A stretch of 64,000 bases of DNA. Origin: CAXXFQ01 sp963674475 (lineage in GTDB: Bacteria > Planctomycetota > Planctomycetia > Pirellulales > Thermoguttaceae). The stretch's first letter is position 1. Each line of letters begins with the position of its first letter. A program made the position numbers and the translations under genes. The notes under the pieces are model-generated. The model was given only the letters and a program-made list of their open reading frames with translations. It was not told the origin of the DNA and searched no databases. Where the stretch lies: NCBI GenBank assembly GCA_963674475.2, contig CAXXFQ010000033.1, forward strand, positions 310,001 to 374,000, written 5' to 3'. Shown in pieces: positions 37,116-46,404 of the stretch.

Positions 37116-39029
37116 ATGCCTTTTTTGAATCGATGTTTCACTTTTTTTTTGGTGGCCCTTTTTCTGGGATTTGGTTTGTCTGTCTCAAACGGAGTTCAGA
37201 TTCAATTCGACTATTCTTATGACACGTCCGGTTTTTTTGGTGCCGGAACGGATGCCCGTGGGACGCTTGAGGCGGTTGGAAACTTTTACGGCACGAATTT
37301 CGACGATTATTTTACCGCGATCGATTCAAATCAAAGCAACCAATTTGATATCAAGTTCTGGGCTCCCAATTCGGGGGACTTAGTGACTCATGAAAGTGTT
37401 GATATCCCTGAAGATACACTGGTCGTTTATGTTGGGGGACGTGACTTGGAAGGGAGTACGCTAGGGCAGGCAGGTCCTGGTGGGTGGAGTGTTACCAAGT
37501 GTAATTCTCAAAGTTGGCTTGATAACGCTCGGACCCGAGGGCAAGGTGCGGTTGCCGATGTGGAAGGGGCAACGGCGACCGATTTTTCTTTGTGGGGCGG
37601 TTCCATCACGATCGACAACGTTTATAGCTGGAATTCTGATTATCAGACGACCCCCAGTTACGGGGAGAATGATCTCTATTCGGTTTTGCTCCATGAGATG
37701 GCTCACGTCTTGGGCTTTGGTATTGCCGATTCTTGGGGAAATTTGGTTGATTCTTCCGGAAATTTTGTCGGTTCCACGGCGGTTTCGGTCTATGGAGGCA
37801 CGGTTCCGACGGACAGTTATGCGGCCCATTGGAACTCGGCGACCAATTCGAGTGTGGTTTTTGGCGGAACCGGTTCGCAAGAGGCGGTGATGGAACCCAG
37901 TTTGACGACCGGGACACGCCGTTTGGTGACCGATTTGGACATGGCCGGTTTGGACGATATTGGTTGGCAGGTCCTATGGCCGGAAGTTCCAACCGACCCT
38001 TCTTGGATCAACGCTTCCGGAGGCGCCTTTTCGGTCGCGGCGAATTGGAGCACCGGCACGGTTCCGGCTGCATCCGAGACTGCTTTGTTTGACATTTCCG
38101 GCGCTTACACGGTCACTTTTCCCGCGGGCGGAACGACGGTAAACGAAGTTGGCCTTACCGAGGGGACGGTGACTTGGGATTTGGGCGATTCGACGCTGAA
38201 CTTGAATCGACTTGAGATGGAGGGGGCCAGCAGCGGATTGATTCTCGAAAACGGGACGATGTCGGTTTCCGACGAGATGGTTCTGGCGGCCGAAACCAGT
38301 TTGGCGGTGGGGGCAGGGGGCCTTTTCGCGGTGGAGGAATCCGCTTCCTTGACCGGTTCCTTGGAAGTTTTGGCAAACGGAATGCTCCAAGGGGCGGGGA
38401 CGCTTGAGGGCAATCTTTCCAATAGCGGCACCGTTTGTCCCGGAGACGACACCGGAACCCTTTTTCTTAATGGCAATTATACCCAAGGCTCTGGCGGTCA
38501 GTTGTCTATCGATATTTCAGGAAGCCCCACGGAAGGAAACCATGACCGACTTTTGGTCAACGGTACGGCAGACCTCGACGGGACCTTGGTGGTCGATTGG
38601 ATGGGGGGGACTCTGCCGGAATGGAAGGAGCAATATTTGGTTTTCAGTGCGGGGAGTGTGACGGGGGATTTCAGTGAAATTGAAAGCTCCGCCATGTTGT
38701 CGAACGGGATGGTTCTTTCTCCGGCTTGGATGGGAACGGGGCTGGTGTTGAACGCCTATCTTGCAGGAGACGCCAACTTGGACGGGGTGGTCAACGCACC
38801 CGATTTTGCCATTTTAATGAGTAATTGGTACCAGTCGGTTGACGGTTGGGGGGAAGCCGATTTCAATGGGGACGGTTTTGTCGACGCAAGTGATTTTGCC
38901 TATCTTTCGAGCAATTGGCAACGAAGCGTCGAGGGGATTGTCTCGGTTCCCGAGCCGGGTTTGATGGTGACCTTGCTGGCCTTGTTCGGATTTTTGGGGA
39001 TGGCTCGCGTGGTCCGGCGTTCGAAGTAG
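37116..39029 (+). CDS. Matrixin-like exported metalloprotease with dockerin type I and PEP-CTERM signal
   Basis: A 637-residue protein from ATG 37116, five bases after GGAGG. A signal peptide (FFLVALFLGFGLSVSNG) precedes a metzincin-like domain with HEMAHVLGFG (about His193) and a VMEPSL Met-turn candidate, closed by LDMAGLDDIGW. In standard matrixins the motif is HExxHxxGxxH; here the last position is Ile, so the third ligand may be the Asp two residues on. Residues about 300-520 are autotransporter-like repeats rich in Gly/Thr/Leu. Then come a dockerin type I pair (GDANLDGVVNAPDF and ADFNGDGFVDASDF) and a PEP-CTERM tail (VPEPGLMVTLLALFGFLGMARVVRR). It is probably sorted by an exosortase to the cell surface. 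Confidence 0.85.
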   Translation: MPFLNRCFTFFLVALFLGFGLSVSNGVQIQFDYSYDTSGFFGAGTDARGTLEAVGNFYGTNFDDYFTAIDSNQSNQFDIKFWAPNSGDLVTHESVDIPEDTLVVYVGGRDLEGSTLGQAGPGGWSVTKCNSQSWLDNARTRGQGAVADVEGATATDFSLWGGSITIDNVYSWNSDYQTTPSYGENDLYSVLLHEMAHVLGFGIADSWGNLVDSSGNFVGSTAVSVYGGTVPTDSYAAHWNSATNSSVVFGGTGSQEAVMEPSLTTGTRRLVTDLDMAGLDDIGWQVLWPEVPTDPSWINASGGAFSVAANWSTGTVPAASETALFDISGAYTVTFPAGGTTVNEVGLTEGTVTWDLGDSTLNLNRLEMEGASSGLILENGTMSVSDEMVLAAETSLAVGAGGLFAVEESASLTGSLEVLANGMLQGAGTLEGNLSNSGTVCPGDDTGTLFLNGNYTQGSGGQLSIDISGSPTEGNHDRLLVNGTADLDGTLVVDWMGGTLPEWKEQYLVFSAGSVTGDFSEIESSAMLSNGMVLSPAWMGTGLVLNAYLAGDANLDGVVNAPDFAILMSNWYQSVDGWGEADFNGDGFVDASDFAYLSSNWQRSVEGIVSVPEPGLMVTLLALFGFLGMARVVRRSK

Positions 39030-39060
39030 AGGAGCGAACCGAAACGGGTTTTGTTTTTTT

Positions 39061-40101
39061 CTACATTGAATTCCGGTTCCGACGTCGAAGTTGACCGCAT
39101 GCGGCGTCGATTTGATCCCCTTTTCGGTAGCGTACCTGCACGTTGATTCCTCCCTTTTCCAAGAGTTGGACAAACTTTTGGACCTCTTCGGCGCTGGGTG
39201 AGTGAAACGGCAGGTCGGGGATCGGGTTGTAAGGAATCAGATTGACCAGCGCGCAGCGACCGCGAAGCAACGAGGCCAAGGCTTGCGCATCTTCACGACG
39301 GTCGTTGATTCCTTTGAGTAAAACGTACTCGAAGGTGACGCGCCGTCCGGTTGACTCAAAATAATGGTCTGTCGCCGTGAGGATTTTTTGGATTCCCGTT
39401 TTCTTGTTGGCCGGAATGAGCCGGTTTCTTAACGGGTCGCTGGCGGCGTGTAAGGAGACGGCCAGGTGGTAGGGTCGACTGGCCTGCGCCAGTTTTTGGA
39501 TTGCCGGGGGAAGGCCGACCGTTGAAATCGTAATCCGTCGAGCGCCGATTCCAAAGGTATCCGGCCGCGTGATCGTCTCAAGGGCGCTTAAGAGATTTTT
39601 GAGATTGGCCAGCGGTTCGCCCATTCCCATGATGACGATATGGCTGATTCGTTCGTCGGCTGGCAAGAGGTTTTGAAGGCGGAGTATCTGTTCGAGAATT
39701 TCCCCGGCGGTCAGATTTCGGATGACGCCGTCGAGTCCACTCGCGCAAAACACGCATCCCATCGCGCAGCCGACTTGCGTGCTCAGGCAAACCGTCCGGT
39801 GCCCGCGATCATCGCGCAGCAACACCGATTCGATTTGCTGGCCGTCGGCCAATTGGAGAAGCAGTTTTTCCGTCCCGTCCGCCGACAGTTGGTGTTGAAC
39901 GATCTCCGTCGTATAAAGCGAGAAGGACTCGGCCAAACTTTCCCGAACGGCTTGCGGCAGGTTGGACATCTGGTCGAAGGTGGTGACCCGTTTTTCGTAA
40001 ATCCATTGGATGATTTGTCCGACCCGATAGCCGGGCAGTCCGTTTTGTTTGGCCCACGTTTTCCAGTGGGAAAAGGGAAGGTCCAATAGAGGAGGCTTCA
40101 C
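39061..40101 (-). CDS. rlmN: 23S rRNA (adenine2503-C2)-methyltransferase RlmN
   Basis: A 346-residue radical SAM enzyme that methylates A2503 of 23S rRNA and A37 of some tRNAs. The cluster motif is CAMGCVFC near residue 112, preceded by TVCLSTQVG. IVIMGMGEPLANLKN and the N-terminal YRVGQIIQWIYEKRV also match, as does the resolving-Cys region VRYRKGDQIDAACGQLR. It overlaps the upstream gene by four bases (ATGA), so the two are cotranscribed. It is convergent with the protease gene and lies 2.3 kb from the 5S gene; that closeness to its rRNA target may be chance. Confidence 0.96.
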   Translation of the reverse strand: MKPPLLDLPFSHWKTWAKQNGLPGYRVGQIIQWIYEKRVTTFDQMSNLPQAVRESLAESFSLYTTEIVQHQLSADGTEKLLLQLADGQQIESVLLRDDRGHRTVCLSTQVGCAMGCVFCASGLDGVIRNLTAGEILEQILRLQNLLPADERISHIVIMGMGEPLANLKNLLSALETITRPDTFGIGARRITISTVGLPPAIQKLAQASRPYHLAVSLHAASDPLRNRLIPANKKTGIQKILTATDHYFESTGRRVTFEYVLLKGINDRREDAQALASLLRGRCALVNLIPYNPIPDLPFHSPSAEEVQKFVQLLEKGGINVQVRYRKGDQIDAACGQLRRRNRNSM

Positions 40102-40550
40102 GATTGGCCTCGTTTTTCTTCTAGGATTTGCTCGACCATTTTGTTGATTTCCCCAGCACCAAGCGCTTTACGAAATTGGTCCAGATCGTGAAAAACCGCA
40201 TGACTGAGGAAGCGGACGGCCCAGTTGTGTTTCAGGGGACTGATCGTCAAGACGACGGCCCGATTTTGGTAGGCTTCCCACATTTCGATCGCCGTTCCCA
40301 TTGACGCCTCGGGAACAAAGGCGATCAATACGTCGATCTCGCCGCACATTCGGTTGTGGTGAAAAAAGACGTCGCGGCCGGTCCGGTCATCGTAGCCAAG
40401 CGAATCGGCATGATTGGCCAAGGGGTCGTAGACCTCGGCGCCGGGAAAATGGTCTTCGAGCAGTTCGCACAAATGATCGCGATAGGTCTGATCGTGGATT
40501 TTCGCTTCCACGAGCGAACCTTGCATAATTCCAGCTAAAAAGAAACGCAT
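40098..40550 (-). CDS. Nucleoside 2-deoxyribosyltransferase-like protein
   Basis: About 150 residues. ATG 40550 (MRFFLAGIMQGS) is the likeliest start; ATG 40559 and TTG 40562 lie just upstream. The alpha/beta Rossmann-like fold shows an N-terminal FLAGIMQG strand-loop, a central YDP, and DVLIAFVPEASMGTAIEMWEAY, which resembles the active-site Glu segment of the nucleoside 2-deoxyribosyltransferase family. The substrate is not determined. It is the first gene of a two-gene unit with rlmN. Confidence 0.65.
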   Translation of the reverse strand: MRFFLAGIMQGSLVEAKIHDQTYRDHLCELLEDHFPGAEVYDPLANHADSLGYDDRTGRDVFFHHNRMCGEIDVLIAFVPEASMGTAIEMWEAYQNRAVVLTISPLKHNWAVRFLSHAVFHDLDQFRKALGAGEINKMVEQILEEKRGQS

Positions 40551-40562
40551 GCCTGGCATCAA

Positions 40563-40833
40563 CGGTAAGGGGAAAGGTGTCGTTAAAGAAAAAAACCGAT
40601 TTTCATTTTGCTTACAGTCTGCTTTTCGGCAGGCCGCCAGGCCATGCCCCCTGAGAGGACACTCTCAAAGGACGAACATTTCAGGCCGGGGAAACCGGTT
40701 TTATTCCTAACGACAAATTATATCTCTGAAGAGACCTTTGGCCAAGCGGGCAACAGAACCGAAGGGCGAATGCAATTCCCTTCGGGGCCACAGAGTAACC
40801 GGGGGACCGGTTTGCCAAGCCTAATTGCGAGGG
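40563..40833. other. Gap between two minus-strand genes
   Basis: No gene. A hairpin at 40759-40785 (CCGAAGGG, 11-nt loop, CCCTTCGG) without a T run may end the PEP-CTERM gene's transcript. Confidence 0.4.
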
Positions 40834-41484
40834 TTACTTTCGACGTTCCCATGCAAAAAGGGCAAAGAGGACGAACAAAATTTGGGCGAGGCTTACCGCT
40901 TCTGGCACAAGGAACGGTCCGTAGACTTCCCCGTCGGCGATGGCCGAGCCGATCACGTTGCCGGTGATCATTTTGGGAGGGTTGTCGCTGAGAACATAAA
41001 GGATCGAACTTCGTTCACCCGGGTTGAGCGAATGCCCGAACCGCCAGGTGAAGTAGAACGAAACCGTTTCAATCGAGTCGACGAAACCAATTTCTTCGGG
41101 ACGTTGAGTCGGCATTTCGGGGTAAAGTTGATCGTTGGCGTTTGGGTCATCCAGAACGCCGATTCGGGTTTGGTCGTTCGCGTTGCAGAACGGGAACAAC
41201 GTAAACATTTCGACAGCAGAGGTGCCGCCGTTTGTGAAATTGAAGATCTGATAGAGATAGGCGTATTTCCCATTGTCTCCGGTGAAGACGGTGCTGGCCA
41301 TCTTGGCAGTCAGATTATCATTGATCAAATCGGCCTCGATAACCGGGGCGACCATCGTTTCGTTTTCCCCCACCAGCTCAAGAAGGGTAGCGTCGTTTAG
41401 CGGAAGTGATCCCGCCTGGGTAAAGGAGGCCAACGAAACCAGCGCCATAAGCGCAGAAAGTCCCCATCCAAAAGTCTTTTTCAT
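40834..41484 (-). CDS. Small PEP-CTERM-type exported protein
   Basis: A 216-residue protein from ATG 41484 (MKKTFGWGLSALMALVSLASFTQAG, signal peptide). The body has no domain I recognise; it is predicted mostly beta (ILYVLSDNPPKMITGNVIGSAIADG). The C-terminus has the PEP-CTERM layout: VPEAVSLAQ, a hydrophobic stretch (ILFVLFALFAW), then ERRK. The motif is PEA rather than PEP at the third place, a common variant. A promoter and a leader of about 200 nt lie upstream. Confidence 0.72.
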   Translation of the reverse strand: MKKTFGWGLSALMALVSLASFTQAGSLPLNDATLLELVGENETMVAPVIEADLINDNLTAKMASTVFTGDNGKYAYLYQIFNFTNGGTSAVEMFTLFPFCNANDQTRIGVLDDPNANDQLYPEMPTQRPEEIGFVDSIETVSFYFTWRFGHSLNPGERSSILYVLSDNPPKMITGNVIGSAIADGEVYGPFLVPEAVSLAQILFVLFALFAWERRK

Positions 41485-42039
41485 CGCACTAAGTCCAATC
41501 TCAATCAAATTTTGACACGAGGTCCGGAAGCAAATCGGCCGATCCATTTGAGCTTTTACTGAAGGCGGGAAAGCTTGGGTCTGGTGCATTTTCTGAGTTA
41601 CCTTCTTAAGGGGCAGAAAAAGCCGACTCCGTACCTGAGAGTGGCATGTGAATACCTCTCTTCTCTCTATTCCAATTCAACCGTACAGGATAGGCGTTTG
41701 GTACCGGTTGGTCAAGTATTAACTGTTAGAATGGCTGAAAATTGAAATGAAAAAGTTCTTATGGGGGGTGTGCTGTAATATTTGCAGACGGGTTGAGGAA
41801 GAACGGGCCGATTTGGCTTTGACACCATTCGGTCCCATTTCAGGTGAGGTGTTGGTAGACGAGAGAGGGGGTGGGGGGGCTCTTATTGACTCAATGAAAA
41901 AACGCTACGGTTGCAAGCGTCGTCTTTCAATTGGGACTTCGGAAGAGAACCGTTCTGGAAGAGACGCTCTTAAAGACGGCCCGACCTCAAAGACGGCCCA
42001 CCGAGGCGATTAGCTCAAATTTTCGCTTCTGTTTTTCTA
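41485..42039. other. Intergenic region with a promoter and long leader
   Basis: The minus-strand promoter at 41687-41715 gives the 40834-41484 gene a 200-nt leader. The plus-strand frame 41747-42013 (88 codons) has repeated AAAGACGGCCC segments and no family features; I do not call it a gene. Confidence 0.4.
41687..41715 (-). promoter_or_regulatory. Sigma-70-type promoter for the PEP-CTERM gene
   Basis: Read on the minus strand: TTGACC, 17-bp spacer, TATCCT. It lies about 200 bp before ATG 41484. Confidence 0.5.
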
Positions 42040-43506
42040 TCAGTCCAGACCGAGGCTTTTTTGATACGCCTTTTTTTGGGCCTCGACACCGAGCCGACCG
42101 GTGATGGATTGCCACTCCCGAGCTGCTTGGCTTAGGGCCGCTTGAGGGGAGCCCTTTTGTTGTACCGCCTGTTGAACGGCCTGGTCGAGCGATTCAAGAT
42201 AGGCCGCGCGACCGGGAATCCGTAGTGCGAAAAGGGAATCTTGACGCTGGAAGACCTCGGCGGTTTGATCGCCATAGCAAAGCGCCGCGTTTTCGGAAAA
42301 GGCCGTTTCGACCCAGGGCCGCAGATTGGCCAGAAACGATCGGCGAGAAAGGGTGGTCGCCCGGCTTTGGGAGGCAACCGGCGGGTGAATTCCTTTGCCA
42401 GAAAGCCAGAGGAGCAGTTTGGCCGCGCCTTCAGGGTAAGAAGAGCCTTTCGAAATAACCCCAATCCGACCGGCGATGCCCAAGAGGGGAACCTGGATCG
42501 CAGCCCCTTTATCCCGCTTGATCCACCGTTGTTCGTCAATGTGATAGACGGCTTGAGAACCGGGCAGTTCGACCAGACCGATTTCGATTCCGTCGGTGTT
42601 GCTCGGCAACGGCGTTTCGGCGCCGGTCGGCCAGGTCAGGGCCATCGCCGTTTTCCCCTCCCAGAATAGACGCCGGGTATCCGCGGGCGTCCAGGTGATC
42701 GCTTCTTTGGCGAATGGATGGATCAAGTCGACCACTTGAGACAAGGCAAGGATCATCGGGGGCGAGTTGATCAGCGGTCGCATCGTGTCTATCTGGAACA
42801 AAGTCGAATAGTTGTCCGGATGTTTTGCTTGTGCGGCGGCGTGCGCCAGCAGGGTCAGACCGGCCCAACCGGGGGCCAACGGTTCGACCGTGCCGTACCA
42901 GATCGCTTCGTCTATTTGGATATTTTCAGCGACCTTGTCCCGATCGGCCAGCTTCTTGGCCAACTCATGATATTCTTTCCATGTCTTCGGTGGAGCAAGC
43001 CCCATTTTTTTGAACAGATCAGCCCGGTAGTAGACCGTCAGTACGGGGGAGCCGAAAGGAACGGCCATGGTCTGGGAGCCCCATTTGGCCGTTCGAACGC
43101 GGAGCAACTCGAATAGATCGTTCCACTCGGGGTCCCGGTAGTTGGCCAAGGAAGCGGGAATTTCGGCCAGCTTTTCCGACTCGGCCAAAACGCCCAGAAG
43201 GGCCTCGGGACAGATCGCCGCGTCGGCGTCGAGCTTTTCACCCGAGTGCCAGTCGGTTCCCTCGACTTGGGTCACTTCAAGTGTCGCTCCGCTTTGGGCT
43301 TTCCATTCGCCGCGGAGCCGATCGATCGCTTTGGCCATCGCCGGGTCGTCTGCAACCAGGAGCTTTAAAGTGATTCCTTCAAGCGGAAGGTGTTGCGCTT
43401 GGGGTTCGGCCTCTTCGTCGACCGGCACACAGCCGACGTTTGTGAGGAGCAGGCTTGCCAAGAGAGTTAGGGTCAAGCCGTAAAGGCGAAACGAAAAGCA
43501 ATACAT
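42040..43506 (-). CDS. Extracellular solute-binding lipoprotein (family 1)
   Basis: A 488-residue lipoprotein. The signal peptide ends in the lipobox LTNVGC (Cys26). The mature part is a periplasmic-binding fold of the sugar/oligosaccharide type: ADLFKKMGLAPPKTWKEYHELAKKL is the typical MalE-like segment, with ALTWPTGAETPLPSN and a C-terminal ARE-WQS region. Such proteins usually deliver carbohydrates to an ABC permease, but no permease or ATPase gene is adjacent. The substrate cannot be read from sequence. Confidence 0.85.
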   Translation of the reverse strand: MYCFSFRLYGLTLTLLASLLLTNVGCVPVDEEAEPQAQHLPLEGITLKLLVADDPAMAKAIDRLRGEWKAQSGATLEVTQVEGTDWHSGEKLDADAAICPEALLGVLAESEKLAEIPASLANYRDPEWNDLFELLRVRTAKWGSQTMAVPFGSPVLTVYYRADLFKKMGLAPPKTWKEYHELAKKLADRDKVAENIQIDEAIWYGTVEPLAPGWAGLTLLAHAAAQAKHPDNYSTLFQIDTMRPLINSPPMILALSQVVDLIHPFAKEAITWTPADTRRLFWEGKTAMALTWPTGAETPLPSNTDGIEIGLVELPGSQAVYHIDEQRWIKRDKGAAIQVPLLGIAGRIGVISKGSSYPEGAAKLLLWLSGKGIHPPVASQSRATTLSRRSFLANLRPWVETAFSENAALCYGDQTAEVFQRQDSLFALRIPGRAAYLESLDQAVQQAVQQKGSPQAALSQAAREWQSITGRLGVEAQKKAYQKSLGLD

Positions 43507-43798
43507 TCGAACTTCCTATCAAGCAGAAAAACACGCCCGCAAACAGATCCTCATTGCGGGAGTACCATCGAGCTGAAAGCGGTTTTCCCCAAAGGTCTTC
43601 CTATGGAAGGTCCTTGCCACGGGCGGTTATTTCCCGCTTCTTCCTTCCCCATTATAGCGGATGGAGCGGTTGATCGAAAAGTCGTATTCGGAGAATGCGA
43701 TCGAGAAAAGGGGGGGCTTCGGTCACGGGCGAAATTCATGAGGGAAACTCCAATGCCAGGCGGAAGTGAGAGCCGCTACACTTCTCTCGCAACGCGTT

Positions 43799-44845
43799 CT
43801 ATTTGCTACGCAACGCCTCCAAGACCGACTGCATATCGTCCGGCAATGGCGCTTCGATCTCGATTCGCCTCCCCGTTTCCGGATGGGCGAAAGCCAACCA
43901 CCGTGCGTGCAGCGCCTGTCTCGCAAGTAAAACGGTTTGATCTTCCGGATCGCCGATCAACTGCCCTCGGGTGATTTCAGCCTGGTGGCCGTAAAGCTTG
44001 TCGCAAAGAACCGGGAAGCCGGCGTAGGCCATGTGAATTCGAACTTGGTGCGTCCGCCCCGTTTTGGGCATCGCGCGGACCAACGCGTATCGGTCGAACC
44101 GTTCGGCCACTTCAAAGTAGGTCTCGGCTTGACGAGTCATGGACGACCGCCCTTCAACCTTGGCGTCGGAACGGGGCACCCTCGAAATTTTGGTCCAAGT
44201 CACCTTCGGCACGGCCATCATTTTTTCCCGCTTCTGTGGATGAGGCCCGATTCCCACGTCGACACAATCCCGGTCACGCTGCGGCACGCCAACGACGATC
44301 GCCGCGTATTCCTTCTCGATCGTTCGCGATTCAAACTGGAACGCCAGCCGACGGTGGGCTTGGTCATTTTTTGCCACCAGAATCACACCGCTGGTATCCC
44401 GGTCGAGCCGATGGACAATTCCCGGTCGAGTCGGACCGCCGGTCGACGAAAGTTGTCCGGCAAACCGATAGGACAACGCCGACGCCAAGGTTCCGGCCCA
44501 GTGTCCTCGAGCCGGATGGACCACCATGCCCGACGGTTTATTGACCACGGCCAAGTCATCGTCCTCATAGAGAACGTCTAAAGGGATATTCTCCGGTTTG
44601 GGAGCCTCGCGGGGCAATTCGGGCAAGACCAACGAGACCCGTTGGCCCGGCTTCAACCGATAACTGGGTTTTCCGCCACGGCCATCGACTGAAACCTCGC
44701 CGGCGGTGATTACCCGGCGCAGGTGCATTCGGCTATAGTCGGGCAGATAGTGGACCAGAAACAGATCCAGACGCCATCCCGATTCGCCTGGCGCGACCGT
44801 CAGTTCGATCGAATCGTGGGGAGAGTAAGAAGAAGGAGAATCCAT
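43799..44845 (-). CDS. RluD-type large-subunit pseudouridine synthase
   Basis: A 348-residue RluA/RluD family enzyme. An N-terminal S4 RNA-binding domain (LDLFLVHYLPDYSRMHLRRVI..GEVSVDG) precedes the catalytic domain with GIVHRLDRDTSGVILVAKND (catalytic Asp in HRLDRDTSG) and the conserved PKTGRTHQVRIHMAYAGFPVLCD. RluD modifies U1911/1915/1917 of 23S rRNA; the exact target here is inferred. Single minus-strand gene. Confidence 0.93.
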   Translation of the reverse strand: MDSPSSYSPHDSIELTVAPGESGWRLDLFLVHYLPDYSRMHLRRVITAGEVSVDGRGGKPSYRLKPGQRVSLVLPELPREAPKPENIPLDVLYEDDDLAVVNKPSGMVVHPARGHWAGTLASALSYRFAGQLSSTGGPTRPGIVHRLDRDTSGVILVAKNDQAHRRLAFQFESRTIEKEYAAIVVGVPQRDRDCVDVGIGPHPQKREKMMAVPKVTWTKISRVPRSDAKVEGRSSMTRQAETYFEVAERFDRYALVRAMPKTGRTHQVRIHMAYAGFPVLCDKLYGHQAEITRGQLIGDPEDQTVLLARQALHARWLAFAHPETGRRIEIEAPLPDDMQSVLEALRSK

Positions 44846-44907
44846 AAAATTTTATTCTTTGCGAAAGATCCAAAACCTCAAAACCGGTTCCGTTGGAAAT
44901 GGACAGC

Positions 44908-46395
44908 TCAAGAAACCGGGGGCAAAAGGACGTTTCGAAACGTTTCTATCGTTTTGAGGATCGGCTTCGGTTTGCGACGAGGGTCAAACAGTCCCGCGTA
45001 AGGGTAGTCGTGCGGCAACATGTCATGCAACTGGCTCCAAAAAATGCCACGGACGCACGGCTTGGCCAGCATCAACGGAAGGTACCGACTGCACCAACTT
45101 TCCTGAGTCAAGGGAGAACAATCGGACACGAGGACCTCGGTCTTGAATCGGGCAAGCGGGTCCGCATGCGCGGCACTGGGAACCGCCAGATTCAAAAAGA
45201 CCGGCACCCCAAGCATTCCCCAGACATCCAGCAGGTGGCTGATTTCCAAAAGATCACGAGGCAGGGTTCCCATGGACGCGTAGCCGAAATTGATTTCCAG
45301 CATCACGCCGGAAAGTCCCAGGTTACCGCGAATCAAAGCGTCGGCGAAGAACCAGGGCGGAAAATCGACCCGCGATTCGGCCACATATTCGGCCCAAGGT
45401 CGGTCGAACGAAACGATCCGCGGCGTATTCGGGTCGAGCGATTTGACCTGTTCGATTACCTGAGCGGTCAGTTGGACCAACTCGTCCTCTTCGACCTTGC
45501 CGACCGCGCTTTCTTGCAATAAGTTGGTCCTTTGTGAACCGAGCCAGATGTCGACCTGCCCCCGATAGCGCTGGACGGCCGCTTCGACAAATTGACCGAC
45601 CGCCGCGCGAATCGCCTCAAAATCATTTTCGAACAGACAGAGCCAGTCGGGCGTATTACTCGAGTCCAACGACAACAGCGGTCCAGCACAGATGGTCAAT
45701 CCGTTCGCTTTGGCCCAGGCGATCTGACTATCGAACACCTCCCAATCTCGGCGGTTTTCGTTCGCCTCGATTTCGCGCCAAACCAAGGGGACGATCACGG
45801 CGTTGAACGTGTTGCTGACATGGCGGGAGGTGAAATCATCGACCATGGTCGGCCCTAGATGGACTCCGACGAGACAGTCCCGTTTCGACCCCATGCGTCG
45901 ATGGGCCAAGAGGGTTCCTTCGGCGTACTTGGAGGCCAGTTGATCGCCCATGGTCGTGGCGATTTTCAAAGCCGATTCGGCGTCGGCCGCCGCTTCGAGC
46001 GGATCGGTCCGATAACGAACGATCGCGTCGCGAAGTTTCTGCATCGCCTCTTCGGCGCCCGTTTTGATTGACGGCGGGATGGCTAGCCCGATGGACTCCC
46101 AAACGGCCGCTTGGAGCCGCAACTGAGACAATTTTCCGCGGGCCAACTCAAGCGGAAGATGGTACGGGCGCTCGCGCTCCATGAGCCAAGCGGTCGAGAC
46201 CATCATCTGGCCGTGACCTTCGACCGGCCAGAGTACGTGGACATTCCCCGAATCGTTCGACGTTCGGACCAGCTCGAGCCGGCCGTTTTTGAAGGCGGCA
46301 ATCCGTCGCCAGGGGGCGTTATCCATCCCCGTCATGTAGGCCAACGATGCCATTTCCGGCGAAATGCGGTCAGGCGGATAGATGTCGAACCGCAT
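44908..46395 (-). CDS. GH10-like protein (planctomycete type)
   Basis: About 495 residues from ATG 46395 (MRFDIYPPD); ATG 46404 is three codons upstream. Residues 1 to about 160 have no match I can name. The C-terminal part resembles a GH10 xylanase TIM barrel: VSNTFNAVIVPLVWREIEANENRRDWEVFDSQIAWAKANGLTICAGP (seen over several segments) is the GH10 pattern before the acid/base. Where GH10 enzymes have WDVVNE, this protein has DIWLGSQRTN, so the acid/base Glu seems lost. A Glu in GVMLEINFGY sits near the nucleophile position. No signal peptide, so perhaps cytosolic. Confidence 0.62.
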   Translation of the reverse strand: MRFDIYPPDRISPEMASLAYMTGMDNAPWRRIAAFKNGRLELVRTSNDSGNVHVLWPVEGHGQMMVSTAWLMERERPYHLPLELARGKLSQLRLQAAVWESIGLAIPPSIKTGAEEAMQKLRDAIVRYRTDPLEAAADAESALKIATTMGDQLASKYAEGTLLAHRRMGSKRDCLVGVHLGPTMVDDFTSRHVSNTFNAVIVPLVWREIEANENRRDWEVFDSQIAWAKANGLTICAGPLLSLDSSNTPDWLCLFENDFEAIRAAVGQFVEAAVQRYRGQVDIWLGSQRTNLLQESAVGKVEEDELVQLTAQVIEQVKSLDPNTPRIVSFDRPWAEYVAESRVDFPPWFFADALIRGNLGLSGVMLEINFGYASMGTLPRDLLEISHLLDVWGMLGVPVFLNLAVPSAAHADPLARFKTEVLVSDCSPLTQESWCSRYLPLMLAKPCVRGIFWSQLHDMLPHDYPYAGLFDPRRKPKPILKTIETFRNVLLPPVS

Positions 46396-46404
46396 GATGC
46401 CCAT

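Noticed and set aside
41485..41690. Possible glycine riboswitch on the minus strand (ACTCTCAGGT)
   Set aside because: Only this short match exists; the rest of the conserved core is missing, and the bases pair locally with GAGAG.
41747..42013. 88-codon plus-strand frame
   Set aside because: No family features, repeated AAAGACGGCCC segments and no clear ribosome binding site.
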